A stretch of 64,000 nucleotides of DNA from an uncultured Saprospiraceae bacterium. Its GTDB lineage: Bacteria; Bacteroidota; Bacteroidia; Chitinophagales; Saprospiraceae. Position numbers and translations under genes: made by a program. The notes under the pieces were generated by a model. That model worked only from the letters and a program-made list of their open reading frames with translations, ran no database searches and was not told the DNA's origin. The first letter of the stretch is position 1. Each line of letters opens with the position of its first letter. This document shows, piece by piece, positions 28,641 through 37,896 of this stretch. Where the stretch lies: positions 1-64,000 of the forward strand of contig CALLPI010000011.1 in the NCBI GenBank assembly GCA_938015595.1. Reading direction: 5' to 3'.

Positions 28641-29456
28641 ATGAACTATAAACTGCTCTTCCCAACCTACCGCAACCGCTACCGCTTTGTGGCTGATCGT
28701 CTGCAAGCCTTTGCTCGGCAAGGGCGGCGCTTCCAAAATGCTCTTAACCTCGGCGCTGGCGAAGGCGACTATGACGCTATGATTGCCCAGTACTGTGAGT
28801 GTCTGCACGCCTGCGACATCAACGAACAAGACATCGCCTATGCTCGCCAGCTCAATGCCCACCTTCCTCACATCGAATACCGAGTAGAAAACGCCTTGCA
28901 GTTGAGCTATCCCGACGCCAGTTTTGACTTACTCATCTCGGTAGAAGTTATTGAGCATGTAGGCCAGCCTGAGCGCATGATGCAAGAGGTGGGGCGCGTA
29001 CTACAGCCTGGCGGCCTGGCGCTCATTACTTTTCCTTCGTTAGAGTTTCCTTTCGCTTATGACCCAGTCAATTGGATTCTCTTCCGGTTGGGCAGCCATC
29101 GGCATATTGCTCAAGGTGCCTATGCCTTCGGGCATGAATATCTAGTGCTCGGGGCTGACTTTAAGCAGTGGGCTACGCGCAACGGCCTGCAGGTAGTAGA
29201 AGAACGCAACCTCAGCGGCGCTTTAGTGGCGCTGTCGGAAATGTACTGGACTGGCTGGGCGCAACGCTTATTTAAAGCCAACGCTGCCAACCTCCCCAAA
29301 GGGCAGGAACGCCGTCGCGCCTTGCGCCCCAGTACCAAGGAACCCGCTCTGACTGCGCTTACAGATGCCTTTCTCCGCATTGACAGTGTGCTGTTTGGCC
29401 GCAGCCGGCATTCGGTAGGCAAAGGGTTTGTATTGAAAAAAATCGGATACCCATGA
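28641..29456 (+). CDS. Class I SAM-dependent methyltransferase
   Basis: A 271-residue protein with SAM-binding motif I NLGAGEGDYD (37-46), an acidic motif II region (LHACDINEQD) and LLISVEVIEHVGQPERMMQE (motif IV region), typical of the UbiE/Methyltransf_11 group. A C-terminal extension of about 100 residues is basic. The close spacing after the GT39-like gene suggests it modifies a sugar, lipid carrier or related intermediate, but that is inference only. Its stop codon overlaps the ATG of a frameshifted lipoprotein remnant (ATGA). Confidence 0.86.
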   Translation: MNYKLLFPTYRNRYRFVADRLQAFARQGRRFQNALNLGAGEGDYDAMIAQYCECLHACDINEQDIAYARQLNAHLPHIEYRVENALQLSYPDASFDLLISVEVIEHVGQPERMMQEVGRVLQPGGLALITFPSLEFPFAYDPVNWILFRLGSHRHIAQGAYAFGHEYLVLGADFKQWATRNGLQVVEERNLSGALVALSEMYWTGWAQRLFKANAANLPKGQERRRALRPSTKEPALTALTDAFLRIDSVLFGRSRHSVGKGFVLKKIGYP

Positions 29457-29603
29457 AATACGTCCCTGCCTGCTGTCCTGGTCATCGCCACCTTTGCTCT
29501 GGGCGGGTGTACACCACAACGCTCTTGCGTTTTACTCGCCAATCCATTGCTCGAGGACGCCCTAAAACCAGGATACCCTACATACCCTTTCTCTGACGCA
29601 TGA
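29453..29603 (+). pseudogene. Frameshifted short lipoprotein remnant, translationally coupled to the methyltransferase
   Basis: An ATG overlaps the methyltransferase stop (ATGA). It reads MKYVPA, after which a +1 shift gives a lipoprotein-like sequence, AVLVIATFALGGCTPQRSCV, continuing to ALKPGYPTYPFSDA and a stop at 29601. In the unshifted frame the hydrophobic stretch is lost. One base change would restore an intact lipoprotein signal of about 50 residues, so this looks like a decayed or truncated gene. A sequencing error is the alternative. The remaining 29604-29784 holds nothing I recognise. Confidence 0.45.
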
Positions 29604-29784
29604 CCCTGTGTCGTGTGCGTTTTCACAAATTCAACTTCAATCAGGCTTCGCTACCTCTGTTATCTGCGCCGGCAGCACTTTGGTCAACTCCTACAATTTT
29701 GCCGACACCTTTGCATGTCCATCTAAAGGGTTAAGCAGCCTTATAGTTTGCAAAGAATCAAAGCAGTGCACTTCCTTCCTTATC

Positions 29785-31101
29785 CTATTCCATCTTGCCG
29801 CGCCTCAACCGCCTTGCCAGTGCAAAATTCCCCCCCAGGAAAGCCAACCCCAGTGCTACAAATGCAATGCCCTTACCTAGGAAACTCCAATTAGTATCAA
29901 AGAAACGAAAGGCGATCAGCGCTAAAATGATTAGCATGCCAAGATTGACCAGCCCCATACGGCTGTATCGTACGCCAGCATACAAATACGCTATACCCCA
30001 GGCCATAAAATACGCATTGGTAGCCAATCGAGGCCACAAGTCGGTAAGATGCGGCGCCAGGGATAGCCATAACAACAGAAAAAGCGGAAATAAAGCAGGA
30101 AAGTACGCATATGCCGGCCATTGGCGAAAGCGCTTGATCAGCAGTGCACCATAGCCTACTACCACCGCCAGCCATACCGCCAGGTTTACTCGTGCCGCCC
30201 AGGGAGCATAGCCGTTGCCGTGCCACAGTTGCGCCCAATCCAAAGGCTCGTACTGATCCCAGTAGGTCAGGACTACCAGGAAAATACAAATGGCTACAGC
30301 GGCAAAACTGCGGAAAGGCAAGGCGATGGGGTTTACGGGCTTGTCTTCTGGCTCAAATGCCTCCAACAGATAAAGCAGCCCCAGTAGTGCTGCAGAGCCC
30401 CACAGGCCATATAAGGCGATAGATGCCTCGATCGTGCCAAACCAACCGTAGGGCAATGTCAGTGCCAAAGCCCAGGCTGTGAGCCGATACCGGAGCACTT
30501 GACCACTGCGCCAAGCTTGCCATACGTGCAGCATGGCCGCCACCAGCAAGCCCCAGTACCACACCGATTCAGCACCTTTGGTAGCGAGGGCCCAAGAGGC
30601 AATGCCAATCATGTAGATGATGGCGCATAGTGAAGATGGTGCTACGAACAGCAAGGCAATACTGGGTGCCAACCAACTGAGGAGAAACGACTCAGTGGTG
30701 CCCATGATATGGTACGTCTGGCTCACCAATGAAATACTAGCCGCCAGCATCAGCATCAGGAAGGCGCTTGCACCTTCAACCCAGGCAATGGAATGCCGCT
30801 TTCGGAAAAGCATGTAGCCATAAATGACTAGCGCCAATATCAGCGGCACCAGGCTCAGTACCGTGCGCCAGGCCGTGGGGAGTTTGTCCCAGTTGTAGGC
30901 AAAAATCAGGATAATACCTCCGCCCACTAGCAGCGCACCAATTATGCCCAAAGCAATGAAAGCCCAACTGTAGGCTGGCTTGGTATCTGTTGGGCCGTAG
31001 TAGGCTTGAATACTTTCGGCTTGCTCTTGCGAGAGTAGGCCCTTTTCCACTAGTGCCGGCAGTTGCTCGTAGAGCCAAACCAAGTGACGCCTAGCTTCCA
31101 T
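29785..31101 (-). CDS. DUF2157 polytopic membrane protein
   Basis: A 438-residue protein with a cytoplasmic N-terminal helical region (ARRHLVWLYEQLPALVEKGL), then the DUF2157 signature WAFIALGIIGALLVGGGIIL (46-65) and about 12 predicted membrane segments up to the basic C terminus. Function is unknown for this family. It starts 5 nt after the end of the 2OG oxygenase gene on the same strand, so the two form an operon. Confidence 0.85.
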   Translation of the reverse strand: MEARRHLVWLYEQLPALVEKGLLSQEQAESIQAYYGPTDTKPAYSWAFIALGIIGALLVGGGIILIFAYNWDKLPTAWRTVLSLVPLILALVIYGYMLFRKRHSIAWVEGASAFLMLMLAASISLVSQTYHIMGTTESFLLSWLAPSIALLFVAPSSLCAIIYMIGIASWALATKGAESVWYWGLLVAAMLHVWQAWRSGQVLRYRLTAWALALTLPYGWFGTIEASIALYGLWGSAALLGLLYLLEAFEPEDKPVNPIALPFRSFAAVAICIFLVVLTYWDQYEPLDWAQLWHGNGYAPWAARVNLAVWLAVVVGYGALLIKRFRQWPAYAYFPALFPLFLLLWLSLAPHLTDLWPRLATNAYFMAWGIAYLYAGVRYSRMGLVNLGMLIILALIAFRFFDTNWSFLGKGIAFVALGLAFLGGNFALARRLRRGKME

Positions 31102-31106
31102 AGTAG

Positions 31107-31961
31107 TCAGGTATTTCTGAATTTTTTGATGAAGCGCACTACCGAGGCTGGCAATATGCGGTTAGCTAAGTTTACCATAGTATTATAGCGGCGCATAGCC
31201 GGGCTATCCATGCCTTTGCGCTCCACAAAGGTAGTGGTGATGCGTGCCCGCTCGGAGGCCTTCAGTTCGCTTTTGGGGCGTCCGTTAGTGTAGTAGTACA
31301 GTGCCAGCGACTTGCGGCTGCGCCCGGGCGGGCAGGTGAGTGGGTCGGGGTGGCCATGCCAGGAGTCGCCGGTAGTAGAAAACAGCGCCACGCGATTGAA
31401 CACCGGCAAGATTTTGACTGCACAACGGCTCATGTCGCGTTCCCAGAGTTCGAAGTGGCCGCCGTAGCTTTCGTCCCAGTCTTCATTGAGATAAATCAGG
31501 AGATTAAGTCGGCGGTCGAGGTTGGTAAGGCGATGTTTGTGGAAGTCCACGTGGAGCTTGAGGAATCCGCCAGGCTTAATTTCGTGAAATCCGCCACCCT
31601 CCAGGTAGGGGTCTGGGATAAGGGTCTCTTCAATGCCTGTAAGCGCCTGGAGAAACTCCAAAAAAGGCTGCGAGTTGAGGTAGCGCACCAGCGCCAGTGT
31701 GTGCGGTCCCATGTCGGTTTCGCCCTTGCCGGCGTGCTTGTTTTCGTTAGGGTTGTTGTAGTAGATATTGTCTTTGCGGGCGGCCAGGTCAGGAAACTCG
31801 GCTAGAATCTCACGCAGGAAATCTTCTTGAAAGAAATCATCAAAGTAAATGTTGGGGAACGGGCGCGCATTAGCATACAAAGGATGATAGCGACGCGCTA
31901 CCTCCTGCAGGTCGGCAAAAGATTCAGCCAGCATGGCTTCCGGAGACAGAATGTGCTGCAT
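31107..31961 (-). CDS. 2OG-Fe(II) oxygenase (prolyl 4-hydroxylase-like)
   Basis: The ATG at 31961 (MQHILSPEAM) gives 284 residues; a start at 32066 would add an unlikely 35-residue extension. The iron-binding facial triad is visible: H137 and D139 in LKLHVDFHKH, and a distal histidine in SWHGHPDPL (H202 or H204). R216 in RSRKSLALYYY is placed to bind 2-oxoglutarate. These enzymes hydroxylate protein or small-molecule substrates in the cytoplasm; the substrate here is unknown. It leads a two-gene operon with the DUF2157 protein. Confidence 0.87.
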   Translation of the reverse strand: MQHILSPEAMLAESFADLQEVARRYHPLYANARPFPNIYFDDFFQEDFLREILAEFPDLAARKDNIYYNNPNENKHAGKGETDMGPHTLALVRYLNSQPFLEFLQALTGIEETLIPDPYLEGGGFHEIKPGGFLKLHVDFHKHRLTNLDRRLNLLIYLNEDWDESYGGHFELWERDMSRCAVKILPVFNRVALFSTTGDSWHGHPDPLTCPPGRSRKSLALYYYTNGRPKSELKASERARITTTFVERKGMDSPAMRRYNTMVNLANRILPASVVRFIKKFRNT

Positions 31962-32136
31962 AATCAAGGTCTCTGATTTTATCAACTTTGTGCGAAGATA
32001 CGCCGTTGAGGAAAAACACTCCGAACTTTTTACATCGCCGCAGTGTTCCTTAACGGCTTTTTGCAAAAAGCCACTGGCATGAAGGCAGTTTACCTGCTAA
32101 ACACCCGTTTTTTTCAAATTTTGTTCGCTTTTTCTT

Positions 32137-32144
32137 TATATTTG
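32137..32144 (+). promoter_or_regulatory. -7 element for the DksA/TraR-like gene
   Basis: TATATTTG matches TAnnTTTG and lies 35 nt before the ATG at 32180. The nearest TTTG (32120-32123) is only 13 nt upstream, so the -33 part is weak. Confidence 0.4.
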
Positions 32145-32179
32145 CACTTCTTTTTGATAAAACGAAAAAACCTGAGCAG

Positions 32180-32827
32180 ATGTCCAACATGGTTGTACGG
32201 TACTCTGATGCCGACCTCGCCGAGTTCAAGGAGATCATTGAAAAAAAACTGGAGGAGGCCCAAGCCAACCTCCTGAGCCTGCAAGACCAGATACTCGAAA
32301 TCACGGAAAATACCAGCGACGAACATGGCGGCGACTGGATGGACGACAGCAGCATCAATAACGAAATGGAGATGCTCAATAACATGGCCATCCGGCAGCG
32401 CATGTACATCAAAGACCTCGAAAATGCACTGGTGCGCATTCGTAATAAATCCTATGGTATTTGCTCCATCACGGGCGAACTCATTGACAAAAAACGCCTC
32501 CTGGCCGTGCCTACTACCACCAAGAGCCTCTCAGCTAAAACCGAGGAAGCCAAGTTGAAGGAAGAAAAGCCAGCCGCCAAGCCCTTGCCTAAGCCCATTG
32601 TGCAAGTAGACACCCCAAAAGTCATTACCAAAGTCATTCGCAAGCCTGGCAATACCAGTGTAAAACCCATACCCGACCTGGACGACGAGGAGGAGTTTAT
32701 CTTCGAACGTGAGGCTTTCATTGATGAACCGGAGGAGGAAGAAGAAGACGATACGCTGGAGCAAAATATGTCGGACATGGACGATTTTGCCGATACCCAT
32801 GACGACGACGAGGAAACTGATTATTGA
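32180..32827 (+). CDS. DksA/TraR-like regulator without zinc cysteines, with acidic tail
   Basis: A 215-residue protein. Residues about 8-115 match DksA/TraR: a long coiled-coil hairpin (FKEIIEKKLEEAQANLLSLQ) followed by YGICSITGELIDKKRLLAVP, the C-terminal module. Only one cysteine of the four zinc ligands is present. DksA-type proteins bind the RNA polymerase secondary channel and tune transcription. A Lys/Pro-rich linker and a strongly acidic C-terminal tail (EEEEEDDTLEQ and beyond) extend the usual length of about 130. The tail could mimic nucleic acid or bind a basic partner; this is inference. Confidence 0.82.
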   Translation: MSNMVVRYSDADLAEFKEIIEKKLEEAQANLLSLQDQILEITENTSDEHGGDWMDDSSINNEMEMLNNMAIRQRMYIKDLENALVRIRNKSYGICSITGELIDKKRLLAVPTTTKSLSAKTEEAKLKEEKPAAKPLPKPIVQVDTPKVITKVIRKPGNTSVKPIPDLDDEEEFIFEREAFIDEPEEEEEDDTLEQNMSDMDDFADTHDDDEETDY

Positions 32828-32975
32828 AAAGTTCTGTAATTTATTTACTTCGGACAATTGCAGGATACTCGTTGCGAGTTCCGGCGCTGGGAATTGAAGA
32901 ATACTTCCTGTTGAAGAAGCGGAATTTTCAATTTTCTTCACGAACAAGATTTGATTCCTGAAGAGCCACCAAACC

Positions 32976-33015
32976 TTTTGCTCAAGGCTCGAAACTCTTA
33001 AGTCTTTGAGCAAAA
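32976..33015 (+). other. 10-bp inverted repeat upstream of the Tat-exported isomerase-like gene
   Basis: TTTTGCTCAA (32976-32985) and TTGAGCAAAA (33006-33015) are perfect inverted arms separated by 20 nt, ending 21 nt before the ATG at 33037. It could be an operator, a leader hairpin or a terminator of the preceding gene; nothing decides between these. Confidence 0.45.
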
Positions 33016-33036
33016 TCTGAACAATTACAAAAAGTC

Positions 33037-33921
33037 ATGGACAGAAGGGAATTTATTCGTACCTCGGCCCTGGCCTCTGCTGCGCTAGCCGCCGGACCGT
33101 TACAGCACTGTGCTATGCTTTCCAAGAACGACAAAGCCACACCCATTGGCCTGCAGGTTTATACGCTGCGCGAACAACTCGTAGCCAATCTGGAAGACAC
33201 CCTGCGCCAGATAGCTGCTATCGGGTATGAGTACATCGAGCTCTTTGGCTATCGGGAAGGTCAGTATCTGGGGCGTTCTATCCAGCAAGTAGGCAAATTG
33301 CTGGCCGACATCGGCCTCAAGGTGCCCAGTAGCCACACCCTCACCGGCGCCCACGAACCCAATGTAAAAGGTACGCTGGTCAATCAGTGGGAACGCGCCG
33401 TAGCCGATGCCAAGGCCCTGAAACAGTCTTACATGGTGTGTGCCTATTTGATGGAGTCAGAGCGCCAGTCTATCGACGACTACAAGCGTCTGGCCGAACT
33501 CTTCAACAAATCGGGCGAGGTATGCAAGCAATACGGCATACAGTTTGCTTATCACAACCACGACTTCGAGTTCTTTACCCTCAATGGCCAGATTCCTTTC
33601 GATGTACTTCTGGCCGAAACAGACCCCGCCCTGGTCCAATTTGAATTAGATATCTACTGGATTAACAAAGCCGGCTTTAGTCACCTCGATTACTTCAAAA
33701 AGTACCCTGGGCGCTTTCCGCTCTGGCATGTCAAAGACATGGACGACACGCCTGAGAAGGCTTTTGCAGAGGTGGGCAGTGGCGTCATCAATTGGAAGGA
33801 GACTTTCGCTGCCGCCAAGACCGCTGGCATGCAATACTTCTTTGTAGAGCAAGACGTATGTAAGCGCCCGCCCATAGAGAGTGTTGCCATAAGTTATCAA
33901 TACTTGCGCTCTATTCTCTAA
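33037..33921 (+). CDS. Tat-exported sugar phosphate isomerase/epimerase-like TIM barrel protein
   Basis: A 294-residue protein with a twin-arginine signal, RREFIRTSALASAALAAG (3-20), so it is probably exported folded to the periplasm. The rest is an AP-endonuclease-2/xylose isomerase-like barrel: GLQVYTLREQL, EYIELFGY, VPSSHTLTGAH, FAYHNHDFEF and WHVKDMDD carry the usual metal-ligand histidines and acids. Exported members of this family in Bacteroidota act in carbohydrate catabolism, for example on keto-sugars; the substrate here is not known. A DUF3298-like lipoprotein gene follows 24 nt downstream. Confidence 0.87.
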   Translation: MDRREFIRTSALASAALAAGPLQHCAMLSKNDKATPIGLQVYTLREQLVANLEDTLRQIAAIGYEYIELFGYREGQYLGRSIQQVGKLLADIGLKVPSSHTLTGAHEPNVKGTLVNQWERAVADAKALKQSYMVCAYLMESERQSIDDYKRLAELFNKSGEVCKQYGIQFAYHNHDFEFFTLNGQIPFDVLLAETDPALVQFELDIYWINKAGFSHLDYFKKYPGRFPLWHVKDMDDTPEKAFAEVGSGVINWKETFAAAKTAGMQYFFVEQDVCKRPPIESVAISYQYLRSIL

Positions 33922-33945
33922 ATTTACTCTCAAATTCATGCTGAT

Positions 33946-35166
33946 ATGAAAAACATACTCACCTGGCCCACTGTCATATGTCTTGCTGCATTGCTCCTGG
34001 CAAACTGCCATCCTAAAAAAGATAAGAGCACCGAAAATCAAAGCAGTAGCGCTTCAAGCGCTACCAGCAATGCCAGCCAACCCAAGATGAACTCTCGCTA
34101 CTGGCGGCTGGTAGGTAGTATTGGCACTTTTCCCATTGTGATGGACCTAGTCTTTCGCACCCCGCTCTACGATGATGGCGATTACTATGGTTATCACGGT
34201 AGCTACTACTACCAGAGCAAGGAAGACCTCATAGACCTATACGGTATGATAGATTCTACAGGGAGTCTCATCCTCACAGAGGTCACGCTCAACGATCTCT
34301 CAGCTGCGTTCACTGGCAAGTTGGATATGGCTTCTGGCACCTACAAAGGTACCTGGAGTAGTGGCGATGGCAAGCGCTCCTACCCCTTTGAGCTCAAAGA
34401 AGACTATAGCGACGGCGCCGTGGCTTTCCGCACACAGTCTTTCCAAGACCACATCCTCCTTTTCCCTAGTAAAAAAGAAACCTCTCCGTCCGCTAATTAC
34501 AGCATGGTGTGGCTTAGCCCGACAGAAAGTACAACCGACCCAGCTACAGCCAGATTCCTCACTGAGGCCATTCGCAAAGGTATGATTGGCGATTCGCTAG
34601 CCGCTGTCGTATCTAGTCCTGAAGAAGCTTTCTCGCGCCTGAGCAAGTCCTTTTTTGCTAGCTACCGCCAGGATATGGACGACATCAGCCCGGACGAAAT
34701 AGACCCAACCAGCTACATGATGTTTTCTTATGAGGAAAACCACTCGGTAGAGGTATTCTACAACCGCAACCAACTGCTTACCCTCGGTTTTTGGACGTAT
34801 TGGTTCGGCGGTGGCGCACATGGCAACTACGCCACTGAACTGCGCAGCTATGATCTGCAAAACCGCAAAGAACTGCTGCTGGAAGATGTGTTTTTGCCTG
34901 GATATGACCAAGAGCTGGCGCCCTATCTGGAAAAAGCAGCCCGTAGCAAGTTTTCCATTCCCAAAAATGAGCCGCTGGGCAATACGCTCTTCGACAACAC
35001 CATACCAGCCACCGAAAACTTTGGCCTCACCGGAAGGGGAGTAGTATTCAACTATCCACCCTACGAAATTGCAGCCTATGCTATGGGCGAAATCCGACTT
35101 TTCGTGCCTTATTCAGACATCAGGCACCTGCTGCAGCCAGCCTTTATCGAGCGGTTTGTAAGATGA
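33946..35166 (+). CDS. DUF3298-like lipoprotein
   Basis: A 406-residue lipoprotein with lipobox LLLANC (Cys21) and a Ser/Lys-rich linker (residues 22-47). The C-terminal part (about 255-400) contains YWFGGGAHGNYATELRSYDL, the pattern of DUF3298/RsiV-like domains. The middle part is beta-rich (TGKLDMASGTYKGTWSSGDG repeats the glycan- or lipid-binding style of small lipoproteins). RsiV relatives bind lysozyme, but no sigma factor is nearby, so that role is not supported. It is probably co-transcribed with the isomerase-like gene. Confidence 0.78.
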   Translation: MKNILTWPTVICLAALLLANCHPKKDKSTENQSSSASSATSNASQPKMNSRYWRLVGSIGTFPIVMDLVFRTPLYDDGDYYGYHGSYYYQSKEDLIDLYGMIDSTGSLILTEVTLNDLSAAFTGKLDMASGTYKGTWSSGDGKRSYPFELKEDYSDGAVAFRTQSFQDHILLFPSKKETSPSANYSMVWLSPTESTTDPATARFLTEAIRKGMIGDSLAAVVSSPEEAFSRLSKSFFASYRQDMDDISPDEIDPTSYMMFSYEENHSVEVFYNRNQLLTLGFWTYWFGGGAHGNYATELRSYDLQNRKELLLEDVFLPGYDQELAPYLEKAARSKFSIPKNEPLGNTLFDNTIPATENFGLTGRGVVFNYPPYEIAAYAMGEIRLFVPYSDIRHLLQPAFIERFVR

Positions 35167-35196
35167 TCGGTCGCAAGACCTTCTATTGAATTAATG

Positions 35197-35232
35197 AAAA
35201 AGGCGCAAACAACCTAAGGCAATGTTTGCGCC
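35197..35232 (-). terminator. Terminator of the atp operon
   Basis: GGCGCAAAC (35202-35210) pairs with GTTTGCGCC (35224-35232). Read on the minus strand, the stem is followed by a T5 run (A-run at 35197-35201), so it terminates transcription leaving atpG. On the plus strand it is a hairpin after the lipoprotein gene without a T-run. Confidence 0.75.
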
Positions 35233-35288
35233 CTGTGATACTGCAATGTTGGTTTATCGTATCGCTTTGTGTTGCACAAGGGATTTGC

Positions 35289-36188
35289 TTATGAGCTTTC
35301 CAGAGCAGCAGCGCCACCTACGATTTCGAGAATTTCCTTGGTAATGGCTTCTTGGCGGGCCTTGTTGTAGTTGATGCGGAGTTCGCGCAGCAACTCCTCG
35401 GCATTTTCGGTGGCTTTGTCCATGGCGGTCATGCGCGCGCCGTGTTCAGAGGCATGAGTATCCAGCAGGTAGCGCAAGAAGGTGGTTTTTAAAATGGAAG
35501 GGATGAGGTAATCTAGCAAGCCTTTCATATCCGGCTCAAAGATATAGTCAGCGCGCTTGGCTGATCCACCCTGGCCGGAGGCCTGTATTTTGGCTACCGG
35601 CAGCCACTGCTCCACCATGGGAAACTGCGTAGCGGCATTTCGGAAGTGGCCGAAGGCTACGTACACCTTATCGTAGTTTTTTTGCTGAAAATCATCCATA
35701 AGTTGCTGGGCTACCGGCTCTACGTGGTCAAAATCCAGGTGTTGGAACAAGTCTATATAGTCAGCGATGAGGCGGCAGTCTGCATAGCGCTTGCGGAAGA
35801 AGTCATATCCGCGCTTACCAATGCACAGGATGCTCAGTTGGCCATTGCGGCGCACCTCGGCCAGGTCTTCCTGGATGACACGTACCGCTCCTTTGATGAC
35901 GTTAGCGTTGAACGCGCCGCACAGGCCGCGGTTGGATGTGACCACCACCATGCAGGCCTTTTGCACAGGGCGCTCCGTGCCGAACACTGTGTCGGCTTCG
36001 CCCTCCATGTTGGAGAGAATGTTGCGCAACATGCGATTGAGCTTGTCAGCGTAAGGGCGCATTTGCACAATGGCTTGCTGAGCCTTGCGAAACTTGGCTG
36101 CCGAGACGACTTTCATCGCCTTGGTGATCTGCTGTGTGTTCTGTACCGAGCGGATGCGCTCTCGTACCTGTTTTAGACTACCAGACAT
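35289..36188 (-). CDS. atpG: ATP synthase gamma subunit
   Basis: The ATG at 36188 gives a 299-residue protein starting MSGSLKQVRERIRSVQNTQQ, the classic gamma N terminus; an earlier start at 36224 is not needed. The long N- and C-terminal helices that form the central rotor shaft are conserved, including ITKAMKVVSAAKFRKAQ and the C-terminal MTAMDKATENAEELLRELR. It is the last gene of the operon, 81 nt after atpA, and precedes the terminator at 35197-35232. Confidence 0.97.
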   Translation of the reverse strand: MSGSLKQVRERIRSVQNTQQITKAMKVVSAAKFRKAQQAIVQMRPYADKLNRMLRNILSNMEGEADTVFGTERPVQKACMVVVTSNRGLCGAFNANVIKGAVRVIQEDLAEVRRNGQLSILCIGKRGYDFFRKRYADCRLIADYIDLFQHLDFDHVEPVAQQLMDDFQQKNYDKVYVAFGHFRNAATQFPMVEQWLPVAKIQASGQGGSAKRADYIFEPDMKGLLDYLIPSILKTTFLRYLLDTHASEHGARMTAMDKATENAEELLRELRINYNKARQEAITKEILEIVGGAAALESS

Positions 36189-36269
36189 GATTGCTCGCAG
36201 TGATTGGGCTTGGGGCCAAGCCATGCGAGAGGCTCTCCCGCACGGCCTGATCCGGTTGCCACGGGTTAA

Positions 36270-37859
36270 TTACTTCTTGTAGTGCATGGTCAGTTCGTTG
36301 GCCAGTGCTTCCACCTGCTTGAGGTCGGCATCTTCGAGCTTGCCTTTGCGGAAGTTCTCCAAAATGTCACCATGACGGCGCTCCATTTCCGTAAGGAATA
36401 CGTGCTCGAACTCCTTGATTTTGTCTACTGGCACAATGCGCAGCAAGCCTTTGGTACCCAGGTAGATGATGGCTACCTGCTTTTCTACCGGCACTGGCGA
36501 GTACTGCGGCTGCTTGAGCACCTCCACCAAGCGCTTGCCTTTTTCGAGTACTGCCACAGTAGCAGGGTCGAGGTCGGAGCCAAATTTAGAGAAGGCCTCG
36601 AGTTCGCGGTACTGGGCCATATCCAGTTTGAGGGTGCCGGCCACTTTCTTCATGGACTTGATCTGGGCGTTGCCCCCCACGCGCGACACGGAGATGCCTA
36701 CGTTGATGGCAGGGCGCACACCGGCGTTGAACAAGCCTGCTTCGAGAAAGATTTGCCCGTCGGTAATGGAAATAACGTTCGTGGGAATATAAGCCGACAC
36801 GTCGCCGGCTTGGGTTTCGATGATAGGTAGCGCAGTGAGCGATCCGCCACCTTTGACGATGCCGGCCTTCTTGAGGCTTTCAGGCAGGTCGTTCATGTTG
36901 CGGGCTATGTCGTCGTTGTTGATAATCTTGGCGGCACGCTCCAGCAGGCGGGAGTGCAGGTAAAACACATCGCCAGGGTATGCCTCGCGGCCAGGCGGGC
37001 GGCGCAATAGCAGCGATACCTCGCGGTAAGCTACGGCTTGCTTGGAGAGGTCATCGTAGATGATGAGTGCCGGGCGGCCTGTGTCGCGGAAGAACTCACC
37101 AATGGCAGCGCCTGCAAAAGGTGCATAGAACTTAAGCGGTGCTGGGTCGGCAGCCGAAGCAGATACGATCACCGTGTAGGCCATGGCGCCGTGCTCTTCA
37201 AGTGTCTTAGCTACGTTGGCTACAGTAGAAGCCTTCTGGCCGGAGGCCACGTAGATGCAGTACACTGGCTCGCCGCGCTCGTAAAACTCCTTCTGGTTGA
37301 TGATGGTGTCAATGGCGATAGCGGTTTTGCCGGTTTGGCGGTCACCGATGATGAGTTCGCGCTGGCCCCGGCCAATGGGGATCATGGCATCAATAGCCTT
37401 GATGCCGGTTTGCAGGGGCTCATTTACGGGCTGGCGATAGATCACACCAGGAGCTTTGCGCTCTAGCGGCATCTCGTACAGCGTGCCAGTGATGGCGCCT
37501 TTGCCGTCAATAGGCTGCCCCAGCGGGTTGACTACGCGACCTACAAACCCGTCGCCTACTTTGATAGAGGCAATGCGGCCGGTACGATGTACGCGCGAGC
37601 CTTCCTTAATACCTGTACTGGCGCCCATTAATACCACACCCACATTGTCTTCTTCGAGGTTGAGCACGATGGCTTCTACACCAGTTTCTTCAAAAACGAC
37701 CAACTCGCCAGCCTGGGCATTGTTGAGGCCATAGACGCGGGCGATACCGTCGCCTACTTGGAGCACTGTGCCGTACTCTTCCAGTTCGCTGGCTGTGCTG
37801 AAGCCGGAGAGTTGCTGCTTCAGTATTGCGGATATTTCATCGGGTTTGACATCCACCAT
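36270..37859 (-). CDS. atpA: ATP synthase alpha subunit
   Basis: The ATG at 37859 ([17 protein letters not shown]) gives 529 residues; a longer frame from 37955 overlaps atpH and is unlikely. Walker [10 protein letters not shown] is at 172-180, and [11 protein letters not shown] carries the conserved arginine region near the subunit interface. Alpha subunits form the non-catalytic sites of the F1 head. The start is 37 nt after the atpH stop. Confidence 0.98.
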   Translation of the reverse strand: MVDVKPDEISAILKQQLSGFSTASELEEYGTVLQVGDGIARVYGLNNAQAGELVVFEETGVEAIVLNLEEDNVGVVLMGASTGIKEGSRVHRTGRIASIKVGDGFVGRVVNPLGQPIDGKGAITGTLYEMPLERKAPGVIYRQPVNEPLQTGIKAIDAMIPIGRGQRELIIGDRQTGKTAIAIDTIINQKEFYERGEPVYCIYVASGQKASTVANVAKTLEEHGAMAYTVIVSASAADPAPLKFYAPFAGAAIGEFFRDTGRPALIIYDDLSKQAVAYREVSLLLRRPPGREAYPGDVFYLHSRLLERAAKIINNDDIARNMNDLPESLKKAGIVKGGGSLTALPIIETQAGDVSAYIPTNVISITDGQIFLEAGLFNAGVRPAINVGISVSRVGGNAQIKSMKKVAGTLKLDMAQYRELEAFSKFGSDLDPATVAVLEKGKRLVEVLKQPQYSPVPVEKQVAIIYLGTKGLLRIVPVDKIKEFEHVFLTEMERRHGDILENFRKGKLEDADLKQVEALANELTMHYKK

Positions 37860-37896
37860 GGTATGTTGTATTTTGAGAATGGACGAAAAAAGAAAA

